Counted from the first letter of the stretch, positions 52,226 through 61,208 are shown. The stretch is 64,000 nt of DNA from Methanomassiliicoccus luminyensis B10 (GCF_000308215.1 NZ_CAJE01000024.1:62001-126000); one strand, 5' to 3'. The notes: generated by a model from the sequence alone, not told the origin. Numbers and translations: made by a program.

Positions 52226-53818
52226 ATGGCCGCGAAGAAGCAGAGCGCCAAGAACGTTCCCAATGGCGAGCCCGTGCCGGAGGTCCACATCGTCAACAAG
52301 AGGATCGACCTCGGCGAGAACACCTGTCCCAACCGCGAGGAGCGGGCCAACGGTATCAACGTGTACTACGGGAAGGCCACCGAGTTGCTGGCCGACGCCC
52401 GCGCCGGCAGGCTCAAGCAGTGCGACCGCAAGTTCCAGCAGTCCTCGGGCTGCCCCCTGAACTTCTACCTCACCGTCAGGGTGAACACCATCCGGGACGC
52501 CACCATAATCTATCACGCCCCGGTGGGATGCTCCGTCCCGTCGCTCGGGTATCGCGAGCTGTTCCAGCACCTTCCGACCAGCCTGGGGCTGCCGGAGCAG
52601 TATGACCTGCACTGGATGACCACCAGCCTGAACGAGAAGGACGTGGTGTACGGTGCCCAGGACAAGCTCAGGGCGGCGGTGCAGGAGGCGCAGAGGAGGT
52701 ACGACCCCAAGGCCATCTTCATTCTCACCTCCTGCGCGTCCGGCATCATCGGCGAGGATATCGAGGGGACCGTGAACGCGATACAGCCGGAGACCAAGGC
52801 CACCATCGTGCCGATACACTGCGAGGGCATACGCTCCCGTCTGGTGCAGACCGGTTACGACGCCTTCTGGCACGCTGTGCTCAAGTATCTGGTCAAGGAA
52901 CCCAGGAAGAAGCAGGAGGACCTGGTGAACTGCGCCAGCATGCTCTCGTACACCTGGCAGGACCGCCTGGAGATAAGGAGGCTCTTGGGCAGGATGGGGC
53001 TCAGAGTGAGCTACGTCCCTGAGTTCGCCACCGTGGAGCAGTTCGAGCAGCTGTCCGAGGCGGCCGTCACCGCGCCGCTGTGCCCGACCTACACCGACTA
53101 TCTGTCCAGGGGGCTGAAGCAGGAGTACGGCGTGCCGTACTTCATGTACCCATCCCCCATGGGGTTCGCCAACACCGATGGGTGGCTGCGGGAGATCGGG
53201 AAGGCCACCGGCAAGGAGAGGGAAGCGGAAAAGGTCATTGAGGAGGAGCATCAGAAGTGGGGGCCCAAGATGAAGGCTATCCAGGAAGAGTTCTCCAAGA
53301 TCAAGCCCAACGGCGAGAAGGTGGAGGTCCTGGGCGCCCTGGGGCAGGGAAGGCTGCTGGCGCAGGTGCCCTACTTCGACGAGCTCGGCGTCAAGTCCTC
53401 GGCCGCCATGGCCCAGGACTACGATAACCTGATCATCGACGAGCTGGAGAAGGTAGTGGAGCAGGTGGGCGACTTCAACATCCTGGTCAACACCTTCCAG
53501 GCCGCCGAGCAGGCCCACATCAACCGCAGGCTCGATCCGGACATGACCCTGACCTGCCCGTTCCAGGGCAGCTCCTACAAGCGGCTCAAGGGCATCACCA
53601 GGGTCCACTCGCTGCGCGGCGACGGGAACCTGTGGGCCCAGCAGAGCGCCTACGCCGGCGCTGTCGCGTACGGCAGCTTCCTGCTCCAGGCGTTCAAGAG
53701 CAAGACCCTGCAGAAGACCATGAAGACCAAGACCAAGGATGGCATCAGGTCATGGTATTACGAGCAGGAGAACCCGCTGTACTTCCTCGACAGCGACGCC
53801 GACGAGGTGGGACCGTGA
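52226..53818 (+). CDS. Nitrogenase component 1 alpha-like protein (NifD family)
   Basis: This 530-aa protein is NifD-like. Cys76, Cys102 and Cys170 (SSGCPLN, PVGCSVPS, TSCASGI) match the P-cluster ligands of NifD in spacing (26 and 68 residues, against 26 and 66). Cys286 (APLCPTY) and His461 (TRVHSLRG) are placed like the cofactor ligands Cys275 and His442. So it probably binds both a P-cluster and a NifB-derived cofactor, unlike the tetrapyrrole enzymes CfbD, BchN and ChlN. It is distant from true NifD. A C-C/C-S bond or other reductive role is inferred from operon context. It overlaps the nifK-like gene by four bases (GTGA). Confidence 0.88.
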   Translation: MAAKKQSAKNVPNGEPVPEVHIVNKRIDLGENTCPNREERANGINVYYGKATELLADARAGRLKQCDRKFQQSSGCPLNFYLTVRVNTIRDATIIYHAPVGCSVPSLGYRELFQHLPTSLGLPEQYDLHWMTTSLNEKDVVYGAQDKLRAAVQEAQRRYDPKAIFILTSCASGIIGEDIEGTVNAIQPETKATIVPIHCEGIRSRLVQTGYDAFWHAVLKYLVKEPRKKQEDLVNCASMLSYTWQDRLEIRRLLGRMGLRVSYVPEFATVEQFEQLSEAAVTAPLCPTYTDYLSRGLKQEYGVPYFMYPSPMGFANTDGWLREIGKATGKEREAEKVIEEEHQKWGPKMKAIQEEFSKIKPNGEKVEVLGALGQGRLLAQVPYFDELGVKSSAAMAQDYDNLIIDELEKVVEQVGDFNILVNTFQAAEQAHINRRLDPDMTLTCPFQGSSYKRLKGITRVHSLRGDGNLWAQQSAYAGAVAYGSFLLQAFKSKTLQKTMKTKTKDGIRSWYYEQENPLYFLDSDADEVGP

Positions 53819-55179
53819 CCTCCTCAGAGATAGACGCGCTGGGCGTGGAGGCGGTGTACCCGGAGATCGCCGAGGCCCCCCGGTGGACCTGCTCCCTGGG
53901 CGGCGCGTACCTCGCCACCACCGCCATCTACGGCGCTGTTCCGATACTGCACGCGGGGGCGGGCTGCGGCATCGCCCAGCTCCTGGGCTTTCACTACGGC
54001 GCGGGAGAGAACGCCGCCGGAGGGACCGGCGGGACCAGCGTGCCGTGCTCCTGCCTCATCGAGAAGCATGTCATCTTCGGCGGGGAGGACAAGCTCCGGA
54101 AGCTCATCGACTCGTCCATCCAGCTAATGGACGGCGACCTGTACGTGGTCATCTCTGGCTGCGTGCCCGCGCTCATTGGCGACGACGTTGAGGCGGTAGT
54201 GAGAGAGTTCCGCGGGAAGAAGATACGGGGCGTCAGCCCGGAGATCGTGGTGGTGAACACCGCCGGCTTCAAGGGCAACACCTTCGACGGCTACGAGGTC
54301 CTATTGGAGTCGATCATCGACCAGATCTTGGAGCCCCGTCCCCAGAGGAAGAAAGTGGTCAACATCCTGGGAGTGGTGCCGCTGCAGCACATCTTCTGGA
54401 AGGGCGACCTGGAGGCGGTGAAGAACCTCCTCGCCAAGATCGGCGTGGAAGCGAACATCATCTTCACCGAGTTCGACGGCCTGAAGAAGGTGAAGGCGCT
54501 GCCGGAGGCGGAGCTGAACATCGTGCTGTCGACCTGGAACGGCCACAAGGCCGCCCGGAAGCTGAAGGAGAAGTTCGATCAGCCCTACATCTCGTTCCCC
54601 TCCACACCCATCGGCCCGCAGCAGACCAGCGAGTTCCTGAGGGCCGTGGCCAAGAAGCTCAAGGTCCCCAAGAAGACCGTGGAGAGCGTGATCGCTCAGG
54701 AGGAGCGCCGCGCCTACCGCTTCGCCGAGTACATAATGGACGGCGTCATCATCGGGCTCCCGCACCCGTTCCTGGCGGTGGTGGCGGACACCAACACCGC
54801 CCTGGGCGTAACGAAGTACCTGGCGAACGAGGTGGGGCACCTGCCGGAGGTGGTGCAGATCACCGATGAGCCTCCCGAGGAGGTCCGCGAGATGATCAGG
54901 CACGAGCTGACTGAAGGGCTGGAGTCGGTGGTCAAGCCGGACATAATCTTCGAGAGGGACGCCTTCAAGATCAGGAACAACTTGAGGAACCGGAGCTTCC
55001 AGTTCCTGCTGGCATCTTCGCTGGAGAAGTGGCCGGCGGCTAAGGAGTTCTCGGTCGGGCACCTCAGCATCACCTTTCCCACCTTCGATCGCGCCATCGT
55101 GGAAAGGACGTACACCGGATATCGCGGCGGGAACAACCTGCTGGAGGACATAACCTCGAAAGTGGTCGGCCCGCTCTGA
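53815..55179 (+). CDS. Nitrogenase component 1 beta-like protein (NifK family)
   Basis: This 454-aa protein is the partner of the NifD-like subunit. Cys26, Cys51 and Cys116 (RWTCSLGG, GAGCGIAQ, ISGCVPAL) parallel Cys70, Cys95 and Cys153 of NifK (first spacing 25 in both). An extra pair, Cys78/Cys80, stands in VPCSCLIE. The N-terminal extension of true NifK is missing. The GTG start overlaps the nifD-like TGA. The middle and end have typical Rossmann folds (VNILGVVPLQHIFWKGDLEAVKNLL, VVADTNTALGVTKYL). Together they form an alpha2beta2 reductase. The ABC transporter genes follow after 43 bases. Confidence 0.86.
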   Translation: MTSSEIDALGVEAVYPEIAEAPRWTCSLGGAYLATTAIYGAVPILHAGAGCGIAQLLGFHYGAGENAAGGTGGTSVPCSCLIEKHVIFGGEDKLRKLIDSSIQLMDGDLYVVISGCVPALIGDDVEAVVREFRGKKIRGVSPEIVVVNTAGFKGNTFDGYEVLLESIIDQILEPRPQRKKVVNILGVVPLQHIFWKGDLEAVKNLLAKIGVEANIIFTEFDGLKKVKALPEAELNIVLSTWNGHKAARKLKEKFDQPYISFPSTPIGPQQTSEFLRAVAKKLKVPKKTVESVIAQEERRAYRFAEYIMDGVIIGLPHPFLAVVADTNTALGVTKYLANEVGHLPEVVQITDEPPEEVREMIRHELTEGLESVVKPDIIFERDAFKIRNNLRNRSFQFLLASSLEKWPAAKEFSVGHLSITFPTFDRAIVERTYTGYRGGNNLLEDITSKVVGPL

Positions 55180-55222
55180 AGGACTGAAAGGGAAAAAAAG
55201 GAAGAAGATCACGAGGTGAAAA

Positions 55223-56251
55223 ATGACCAGAACCGACATCCCCAGCGCAAGCGCTGGAAGCTCAGCCTCCGCCACCGCGGACATCTGCGAGGGGACGGAG
55301 AAGAGGGACGGGACCGCGCATGCGGCCGCCCCAGGGGGCCAAGTGCCCCTCGACTGGGACTATGAGGCCGGGGAGGGCGGGGCCGCCATCAAGATCAAGG
55401 CGATCGACGTCAAGAAGACCTTCGCCGCGCGCGGCAACGGGAAGAACGGCAGCTCCGGCGGCACGGCCGCCCTGGGCGGCCTGAACCTCGCCATCTCCAG
55501 GGGGGAATTCCACGTGATCCTGGGGCCTTCGGGCTGCGGCAAGTCCACCTTCCTGGACCTGGTGGCCGGCCTGAGCAAAGCCACCGAGGGAGCGGTCCTC
55601 ATCGACGGCGTGCCGGTCAGCGGCCCCGGCCCCGATCGTGCGGTGGTGTTCCAGCAATACGCGCTGCTCCCATGGAAGACCGCCCTGGGCAATGTGGAGT
55701 TCGCCCTGGAGAACCTGGAGCCGGACAAGAAGAAGCGCCAGGAGACCGCCTCCCGCTACCTGGGACTGGTCGGTCTCGAGGGCTTCTTCGGCCACTACCC
55801 CCACGAGCTGAGCGGGGGGATGAAGCAGAGGGTCGCCATCGCCCGCGCCCTGGCCATCGGCCCGGACATATTGCTGATGGACGAGCCCTTCGCGGCGGTG
55901 GACGCCCAGACCAGGGAGATCCTGCAGCGCGACCTGCTGCGGATCGCCGCGGAGACCGGGAAGACCGTCCTCTTCATCACTCACAGCATCGACGAGGCGG
56001 TGTTCCTCGCCGACCGGGTCTCGGTGATGACGGCGCGCCCGGGCACCATCAAGAGCGTGGTCCCGGTCCCCCTGACCAGGGAGGAGCGGCTCCATGACGA
56101 CGTCAAGGTCTCGGACCCCTACATCCGGACGAGGCACCGGCTCTGGGAGCTCCTGAAGGAGGAGGCGATAAAGGCCCAAGGCCTGACGAGCGAGATACCG
56201 GCCAAAGCGCCGGGCTTGGACCCTGGCATCAAGGTAAGCGCGGGTGATTGA
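55223..56251 (+). CDS. Nitrate/sulfonate-type ABC transporter ATPase
   Basis: This 342-aa ATPase of the TauB/SsuB/NrtD group has Walker A (ILGPSGCGKSTFLDL), the Q-loop FQQYALLPW, signature LSGGMKQRVAIARAL, Walker B ILLMDEPFAAVDAQTR and the switch His in FITHSIDEAVFLADR. The N-terminus carries an unusual low-complexity extension of about 55 residues (Ser/Ala/Gly rich) and the C-terminus about 40 more. It probably energises both permeases encoded after it. It lies 43 bases after the nifK-like gene on the same strand, so the importer is part of the reductase operon. Confidence 0.93.
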   Translation: MTRTDIPSASAGSSASATADICEGTEKRDGTAHAAAPGGQVPLDWDYEAGEGGAAIKIKAIDVKKTFAARGNGKNGSSGGTAALGGLNLAISRGEFHVILGPSGCGKSTFLDLVAGLSKATEGAVLIDGVPVSGPGPDRAVVFQQYALLPWKTALGNVEFALENLEPDKKKRQETASRYLGLVGLEGFFGHYPHELSGGMKQRVAIARALAIGPDILLMDEPFAAVDAQTREILQRDLLRIAAETGKTVLFITHSIDEAVFLADRVSVMTARPGTIKSVVPVPLTREERLHDDVKVSDPYIRTRHRLWELLKEEAIKAQGLTSEIPAKAPGLDPGIKVSAGD

Positions 56252-56252
56252 A

Positions 56253-57083
56253 ATGGGCGCTGCAGCGAGCTCAAATGTAAAAAAGAACGGGCTGGAGCTG
56301 GGCTTCGGTCTGCTGGCCAAGGCCGGAGTGAAGTTCGTGCACGTGTTCGGGGCCATCATCGTATTCCTGGTGCTGTGGGAGATTGCCCCCGATCTCGGGC
56401 TGATCAACGAGGTAATAATCCCCACACCGACGACGATCTTCGACAAGTTCGTCCAGACCATCCTCAGCGGAGAGCTGCTGACGCACGTCGGCATCAGCAT
56501 GCAGCGCATACTCTTGGGTTTCGGCATAGCCTTGGCAGTGGCGCTCCCCCTGGGCTTCCTGCTGGGAGGATGGTTCAAGACGCTGGAGACCGCGGTGAAC
56601 CCCCTTCTGCAGGTGCTCAGCCAGGCCAATCCGTTCACCCTGTTCCCGGTGTTCATCACCCTGCTGGGGATAGGCGAGATATCCAAGATCAGCATTATCT
56701 TCTGGGTGTGCCAGTGGCCGGTGCTGTTCAACACCGTGACCGGCATAAAGAACGTCGACCCGGCCCTGGTGAAGATGGCCCGGTCGCTCGGAATGAGCAA
56801 GTTCCAGATGTTCTACAAGGTCCTGCTACCCGGAGCGATGCCCTCGGTGTTCACGGGCATCCGGATGAGCGCGGTGTTCGCGTTCTTCATGCTCATAGGC
56901 GCGGAGATGATAGGCGCCAGCTCTGGTCTGGGATACATGATACTGCAGGCCCAGGCCACTTTCCAGATGCCCAAGATGTGGGTCGGGATCGTGACGGTGG
57001 CGCTGCTCGGCATACTGGTGAACCTGCTGATACAGTACCTGGAGAAGAGGCTCTCCGGGTGGAAGGAAGCGATCACGATATGA
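56253..57083 (+). CDS. ABC transporter permease (nitrate/sulfonate type), first copy
   Basis: This 276-aa membrane protein has about six transmembrane helices. The ATPase-contact loop reads VKMARSLGMSKFQMFYKVLLPGAMP (the EAA motif), followed by SVFTGIRMSAVFAFFMLIGAEMI. ATG 56253 directly follows GGGTGATTG, a good archaeal ribosome site overlapping the ATPase stop. It is closely related to the second permease at 58414-59259 (shared LGFLLGGWFKTLETAVNPLL), so the two are duplicates. Confidence 0.92.
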   Translation: MGAAASSNVKKNGLELGFGLLAKAGVKFVHVFGAIIVFLVLWEIAPDLGLINEVIIPTPTTIFDKFVQTILSGELLTHVGISMQRILLGFGIALAVALPLGFLLGGWFKTLETAVNPLLQVLSQANPFTLFPVFITLLGIGEISKISIIFWVCQWPVLFNTVTGIKNVDPALVKMARSLGMSKFQMFYKVLLPGAMPSVFTGIRMSAVFAFFMLIGAEMIGASSGLGYMILQAQATFQMPKMWVGIVTVALLGILVNLLIQYLEKRLSGWKEAITI

Positions 57084-57122
57084 TCTGAGGATCAAAGAGC
57101 GAAGAAAAAGGAGTGAAGTGAC

Positions 57123-58310
57123 GTGACAGAGAAGAGGACGACATACATAGCGGTAGCCATAGTGGCCGTTCTGGTGGTCGCGGTCCTGGTGGCAGCCTTC
57201 GTGCTGCCCAAGGAAGGCGAGGCCAGCGGGTACACGATCAAGGCGAACGTGAACAAGGACTGCACGGGAACGCCCTTCTACGTGGGGCAGCAGATCGGGT
57301 ACTTCGAGGCCTACGGGATCAACTTCGTTGACCAGGGCGCCTTGGACTACTCCCTCCAGCCCACCGCCCTGGCCTCGGGCCAGGACGACATCTACGACGG
57401 GCACCCCATCACCATCATCAACCTGATACAGGGCGGGGCCAAGGTGAAGGGCGTGGTGATGAGCGGATACGAGCCGGACGACGGCAACGTGAGCAAGCAG
57501 CACATGCACTGGCTGGTAAAGGGCGACAGCCCCTACAACACCATCGACGACCTGTTCACCAAGCTCGACCGCAAGCCGGTGATAGCGGTCCTGGCCCAGG
57601 GGATCTGCGCGGACCTGGAGACCATGGTCCTGCTGGACAACGCCGGGTACTCGCCGGACCAGTACGAGATAAAGAAGCTGGCCGACCCCTACCAGGAGGC
57701 GGCCCTCCTCAATGGGGAGATAGACGTGGCCGTCCTGCACCCGCCGTTCTACGCGGCGGCCGAGGAGCACGGCGGCGTCAGGGTCCTGGCGACCAGCATG
57801 GACACGCTGGGCCAGTTTGCCGGGACCTCCTTCCTGGTCTTCACCGAGGACTTCATCGAGAAGAACCCTGAGTCGGTAAGGCAGTTCATCAAGGCCTACA
57901 AGGACTCCCAGAGATGGGCCAACGATCACCAGGAGGAAGCCGGCAGGTTGACCGCCGACACCATCGGACTCACCAGCGCGGTCCCGCACTGGTACAGCTA
58001 CAACGGCACCATTACCGATGCGGACATCCAGCCCTGGATCGATGCCATGGAGAAGTTCGGCCTGATCCCGGAAGGCGCGTTCGAGCCCTCCGACCTGTAC
58101 ACCACCGAGTTCAGCGACCTGTGGACGGACCCGGTGGCCCCGCAGCCTCTGAACCCGTTCAACTCCCCGACCAATCGAGACCATGGGTGGCTGAACGAGA
58201 CCGCGGGCCTGATCGCCCCCATCTCCTCGTTCGTGGAGGAAGTGCTCGTTCATGCGGACCACCACTCGATAGACGAGGCCGTCGTGCCGACGATCGCCAG
58301 GGAGAGGTGA
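57123..58310 (+). CDS. ABC transporter substrate-binding protein, first copy
   Basis: This 395-aa protein has an N-terminal membrane anchor or signal (YIAVAIVAVLVVAVLVAAFVLP) and the NMT1/SsuA-like fold (FYVGQQIGYFEAYGINFVDQGAL, ALASGQDDIYDGHPITIINLIQGGAKVKGV). It sits outside the cell and hands ligand to the permease. The ligand is not shown by the sequence; family members bind nitrate, sulfonates, taurine or thiamine precursors. The GTG start follows GGAGTGA. It is related to the second binding protein at 59273-60379 (shared EPSDLYTTEF and WANDH segments), but the pocket residues differ. Confidence 0.9.
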   Translation: MTEKRTTYIAVAIVAVLVVAVLVAAFVLPKEGEASGYTIKANVNKDCTGTPFYVGQQIGYFEAYGINFVDQGALDYSLQPTALASGQDDIYDGHPITIINLIQGGAKVKGVVMSGYEPDDGNVSKQHMHWLVKGDSPYNTIDDLFTKLDRKPVIAVLAQGICADLETMVLLDNAGYSPDQYEIKKLADPYQEAALLNGEIDVAVLHPPFYAAAEEHGGVRVLATSMDTLGQFAGTSFLVFTEDFIEKNPESVRQFIKAYKDSQRWANDHQEEAGRLTADTIGLTSAVPHWYSYNGTITDADIQPWIDAMEKFGLIPEGAFEPSDLYTTEFSDLWTDPVAPQPLNPFNSPTNRDHGWLNETAGLIAPISSFVEEVLVHADHHSIDEAVVPTIARER

Positions 58311-58413
58311 TGCGGGGAACGGCGTGAAACCCGCGCCCCGGAAGGGCCTGGCCCGGCCCGCGCTCTTCCGAAGCACTTTATTTTCACGACCGCGTCGAGC
58401 GAGAGAGGTGATC

Positions 58414-59259
58414 ATGGCCGATACCGGGGTGAAGATGGCCGGTGCAAATGGCGGATGGGCCGGCCAGGGTGGTCAAGCGAGGCCTTTCGGCCTGCGCCTG
58501 GCGCTCTCGGCGGTGCCAATACTGGTCTTCCTGGCGGTGTGGCAGTACGCCCCGTCCGCCGGGCTCATCAGCCCCACGGTCCTGCCGGCCCCCACCACCA
58601 TCATGCGGGAGGTCGCGGAGCTGACCATGACCGGCGAGCTGGTGGAGCATATCGCCATCTCCCTGGGCCGCACCGTGGCCGGCCTGGCCCTCGCTATCAT
58701 GCTGGCAGTGCCGCTCGGCTTCCTGCTGGGAGGATGGTTCAAGACGCTGGAGACCGCGGTCAATCCCCTGCTGCATATGTTCAGCCAGGCCAATCCGTTC
58801 ACCCTGCTCCCGGCGTTCATCGCCGTGCTGGGGCTGGGGGAGCTGTCCAAGGTCACCATGATCCTCTGGGTTTCCATGTGGCCGGTCCTGTTCGGGACGG
58901 TCAGCGGGATAAGGAACGTAGACCCCGAGCTGGTGAAGATGGCCAGATCGTTCGGGCTGAGCAGGGGGCAGCTGTTCGAGAGGGTCCTGCTACCAGGGGC
59001 CCTGCCTTCGGTATTCGCGGGGATACGATCCGCTACCCTCCTGGCGTTCTTCTTCCTCATCGGGGCGGAGATGATCGGTGCCAGTTCCGGGCTGGGGTAC
59101 ATGATATCCCAGGCCTGCCCCTTCCATCAAGGCTCCTTCCAGCTGGAGAAGATGTGGGCGGGGATAGTGACGGTGGCCCTCTTGGGCATCCTGCTGAACG
59201 GGGCGGTGGCGAGGATCGAAAGAAGGTTCTCCCGGTGGAGGGAGGGTGCGGAGATATGA
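58414..59259 (+). CDS. ABC transporter permease (nitrate/sulfonate type), second copy
   Basis: This 281-aa permease has about six helices. The EAA-loop is VKMARSFGLSRGQLFERVLLPGALP, and SVFAGIRSATLLAFFFLIGAEMIGASSGLGYMI follows. ATG 58414 has GAGGTGAT directly upstream, which fixes the start; the open frame before it is random-looking. A TATA-like CTTTATTTTC at 58376-58385 could give an extra promoter. Together with the second binding protein it would form a second importer sharing one ATPase. Confidence 0.92.
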   Translation: MADTGVKMAGANGGWAGQGGQARPFGLRLALSAVPILVFLAVWQYAPSAGLISPTVLPAPTTIMREVAELTMTGELVEHIAISLGRTVAGLALAIMLAVPLGFLLGGWFKTLETAVNPLLHMFSQANPFTLLPAFIAVLGLGELSKVTMILWVSMWPVLFGTVSGIRNVDPELVKMARSFGLSRGQLFERVLLPGALPSVFAGIRSATLLAFFFLIGAEMIGASSGLGYMISQACPFHQGSFQLEKMWAGIVTVALLGILLNGAVARIERRFSRWREGAEI

Positions 59260-59272
59260 GGAGGTTCCTGAA

Positions 59273-60379
59273 ATGATCGGCAAGAAGGCAGTAGCATTGA
59301 TCGCAGCTGTAGCAGTGGCGGCGGCCTTATTGGCCGCCCTGGCGTTCCCGCCCAGCGCGTCGGCGGACGGCCACACCATAAGGGCGAACATCAACAAGGA
59401 TTGCTCCAGCGCCCCGTGGTTCGTGGGAGTGCAGAAAGGCTATTTCGAGGCGTACGACGTCAATGTCGTGGACCGCGGCTCGTTGCTCTATAGCCTGCAG
59501 CCCGCCGCGTTGGCCGGGGGGCAGACCGACGTGATCGACGCCAGCCCGGCCACCGTGATCCACATGCTGCTCAGCGGGGCCAAGGTGAAAGGGGTGGCGC
59601 TCAGCGGGGCCTCTCCGGAGGAGATCGGCAACAAGGTTGAGGGCGACATGCATTGGCTTGTGCTCAACAGCAGCAAGTACCACAACGTCCAGGACCTTGT
59701 GGCCGGCGGGAACGTTCCCAGGATCGGGGTGAGCATGCCGGGCTTCTGCATGGAGATCGACGCCGACGGATGGTACGAAGACAACGGCATCGAGATGGGG
59801 TCTTTCGAGTTCGTGGTCATACCCGACCCGCATCTGGAGGACTCCCTGCGGCAGGGCCTGATCGACGTGGCCGTATTGCCGCAATCGTTCTACACGGTAG
59901 TGGAGCCAAGGGGCGGCGTCAGGCCGATATCGACCAGCCTCGATCCGTCCGGCTCGCTGGGAGAGACCTCCCTGATATTGTTCACCGAGGACTTCATCGA
60001 GAAGAACCCCGACGCGGTGAGGGCGTTCGTCCAGGCCTACAAAGGAGCGGAGCGGTGGGCCAACGACCATCCTCACGAGGCGGAAGGCATCACCGCCCAC
60101 GCCGTGGGGTTGCACCACGTGACCTCCCACCGGTACAGCGATTCCGGGAAGATAACGGACGAGGTCTTGCAGCCATGGATCGACGCGATGGTGATGGACG
60201 GGACCATAGCTGCAGGGGAGGTCGAGCCCTCCGACCTGTACACCACCGAGTTCGGCGACCTGTGGGAGAACTCGACGGGACCGCAGCCCCTGGACCCCTT
60301 CCCCGCCCTGCCGCACGAGAGCGCCCACGCCCTGGGCGGTACGGAGTTCCATGCGGTCCGGGCAAGGCCCTCCGAGTGA
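59273..60379 (+). CDS. ABC transporter substrate-binding protein, second copy
   Basis: This 368-aa secreted protein has a signal peptide (MIGKKAVALIAAVAVAAALLAALAFPPSASA). The NMT1-like fold follows (APWFVGVQKGYFEAYDVNVVDRG, ALAGGQTDVIDASPATVIHMLLSGAKVKGV). ATG 59273 has GAGGAGGT seven bases upstream; the gene begins 13 bases after the permease stop. Its core is close to the first binding protein, but ligand-loop residues differ, so a second, related substrate is likely. Confidence 0.9.
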   Translation: MIGKKAVALIAAVAVAAALLAALAFPPSASADGHTIRANINKDCSSAPWFVGVQKGYFEAYDVNVVDRGSLLYSLQPAALAGGQTDVIDASPATVIHMLLSGAKVKGVALSGASPEEIGNKVEGDMHWLVLNSSKYHNVQDLVAGGNVPRIGVSMPGFCMEIDADGWYEDNGIEMGSFEFVVIPDPHLEDSLRQGLIDVAVLPQSFYTVVEPRGGVRPISTSLDPSGSLGETSLILFTEDFIEKNPDAVRAFVQAYKGAERWANDHPHEAEGITAHAVGLHHVTSHRYSDSGKITDEVLQPWIDAMVMDGTIAAGEVEPSDLYTTEFGDLWENSTGPQPLDPFPALPHESAHALGGTEFHAVRARPSE

Positions 60380-60516
60380 TGCACCGCCGGAGCCCCATGC
60401 GATAGAAAACGGCTATATACAAGGGGGTCCAGTGAGAACTAGCGCATCTGCCGCGTGAGCCGTCCTCGGACCGAAAGGCCAGGGGCGTGGTCGGCAGGTC
60501 ACCGGACGGTTCAACC

Positions 60517-61206
60517 ATGTGGCTTACGGGGCATTTCGCCGTTGCGCTCATAATATGCCTGCCGCTGCTGCTCCTGTTGAAGGAGCAGAGGGGCCTGGGG
60601 CTGGTCTACGTGGCCTTCTTCTCGGTGCTGCCCGACTTCCTTCACTCCGGCGCGCTGAGGATGGCCAGCCACTCCCTGCTGGGATGGGCCATCATGCTGT
60701 CGGCGGTCCTGGCGCTGTTGATCATCGCGTTCCGCCTCCGGCCGGCCCTCCTGGCGATCGCGGCGCTGGCGTCCTTCGCCCACCTGCTGGGCGATCTGTA
60801 CATCGGGTCGATATTCCCGTTCTATCCTTTCGACCCGAACTACGTGGTTCTCCACAACCTCAACACGCTCTTCGCCCTCCGGGCGGAAGTGCTGTTCATC
60901 ATCCTGGCGGCGGTGATGCTCATCGTCCTCCTCCGCCCGTGGACCACCCTGAAGGGGGTGAGGAACTATTCGCCGTCCCAGCGGAGGAACCTGCTGGTGC
61001 TCATGCTCCCGTTCGGGCTGATGACCCTGGCGGAAGGGGCGTATTACTTCCTGTTCTTCTTCCGGAACCAGCCCGGCATCGTTGCGGGAGTGATACTGCT
61101 GGCCTTCCTGGGCCTGATCGCGTTCTCCTTCATCGTGACGCTGCTGGCGCTGCTGCCGTCGGCGGCCCGGGAGTATGACCGGTGCGCCCAGAGGCAGTTA
61201 TACTAG
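60517..61206 (+). CDS. DUF457/YdjM-like metal-dependent membrane hydrolase
   Basis: This 229-aa integral membrane protein has about six helices and the conserved metal-type residues GHFAVAL, LPDFLHS, ASHSLLGW and FAHLLGDLYIG: an H...D..H plus HxxGD pattern. Members of the family (YdjM/LexA-regulated, DUF457) are predicted zinc hydrolases, unproven. ATG 60517 is chosen; GTG 60487 is also open. A TATA box GGCTATATAC lies at 60411-60420. It is convergent with the CGL gene. Confidence 0.75.
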   Translation: MWLTGHFAVALIICLPLLLLLKEQRGLGLVYVAFFSVLPDFLHSGALRMASHSLLGWAIMLSAVLALLIIAFRLRPALLAIAALASFAHLLGDLYIGSIFPFYPFDPNYVVLHNLNTLFALRAEVLFIILAAVMLIVLLRPWTTLKGVRNYSPSQRRNLLVLMLPFGLMTLAEGAYYFLFFFRNQPGIVAGVILLAFLGLIAFSFIVTLLALLPSAAREYDRCAQRQLY

Positions 61207-61208
61207 GG

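Noticed and set aside
51284-53608. Very long open frame on the minus strand across nifH and nifD
   Set aside because: It is a shadow of GC-rich genes with strong homology on the plus strand; its composition (Val/Leu/Gly/His-rich) is typical of antisense frames.
51224-55179. Reading of the NifHDK-like genes as CfbCD or Bch/Chl tetrapyrrole enzymes
   Set aside because: The D-like protein keeps Cys286 and His461 at cofactor-ligand positions, and a NifB gene is adjacent; those enzymes need neither.
51224-55179. Reading of the same genes as a standard nitrogenase operon
   Set aside because: nifI1/I2 and nifEN are missing, the K-like subunit is short and importers follow; kept only as an alternative.
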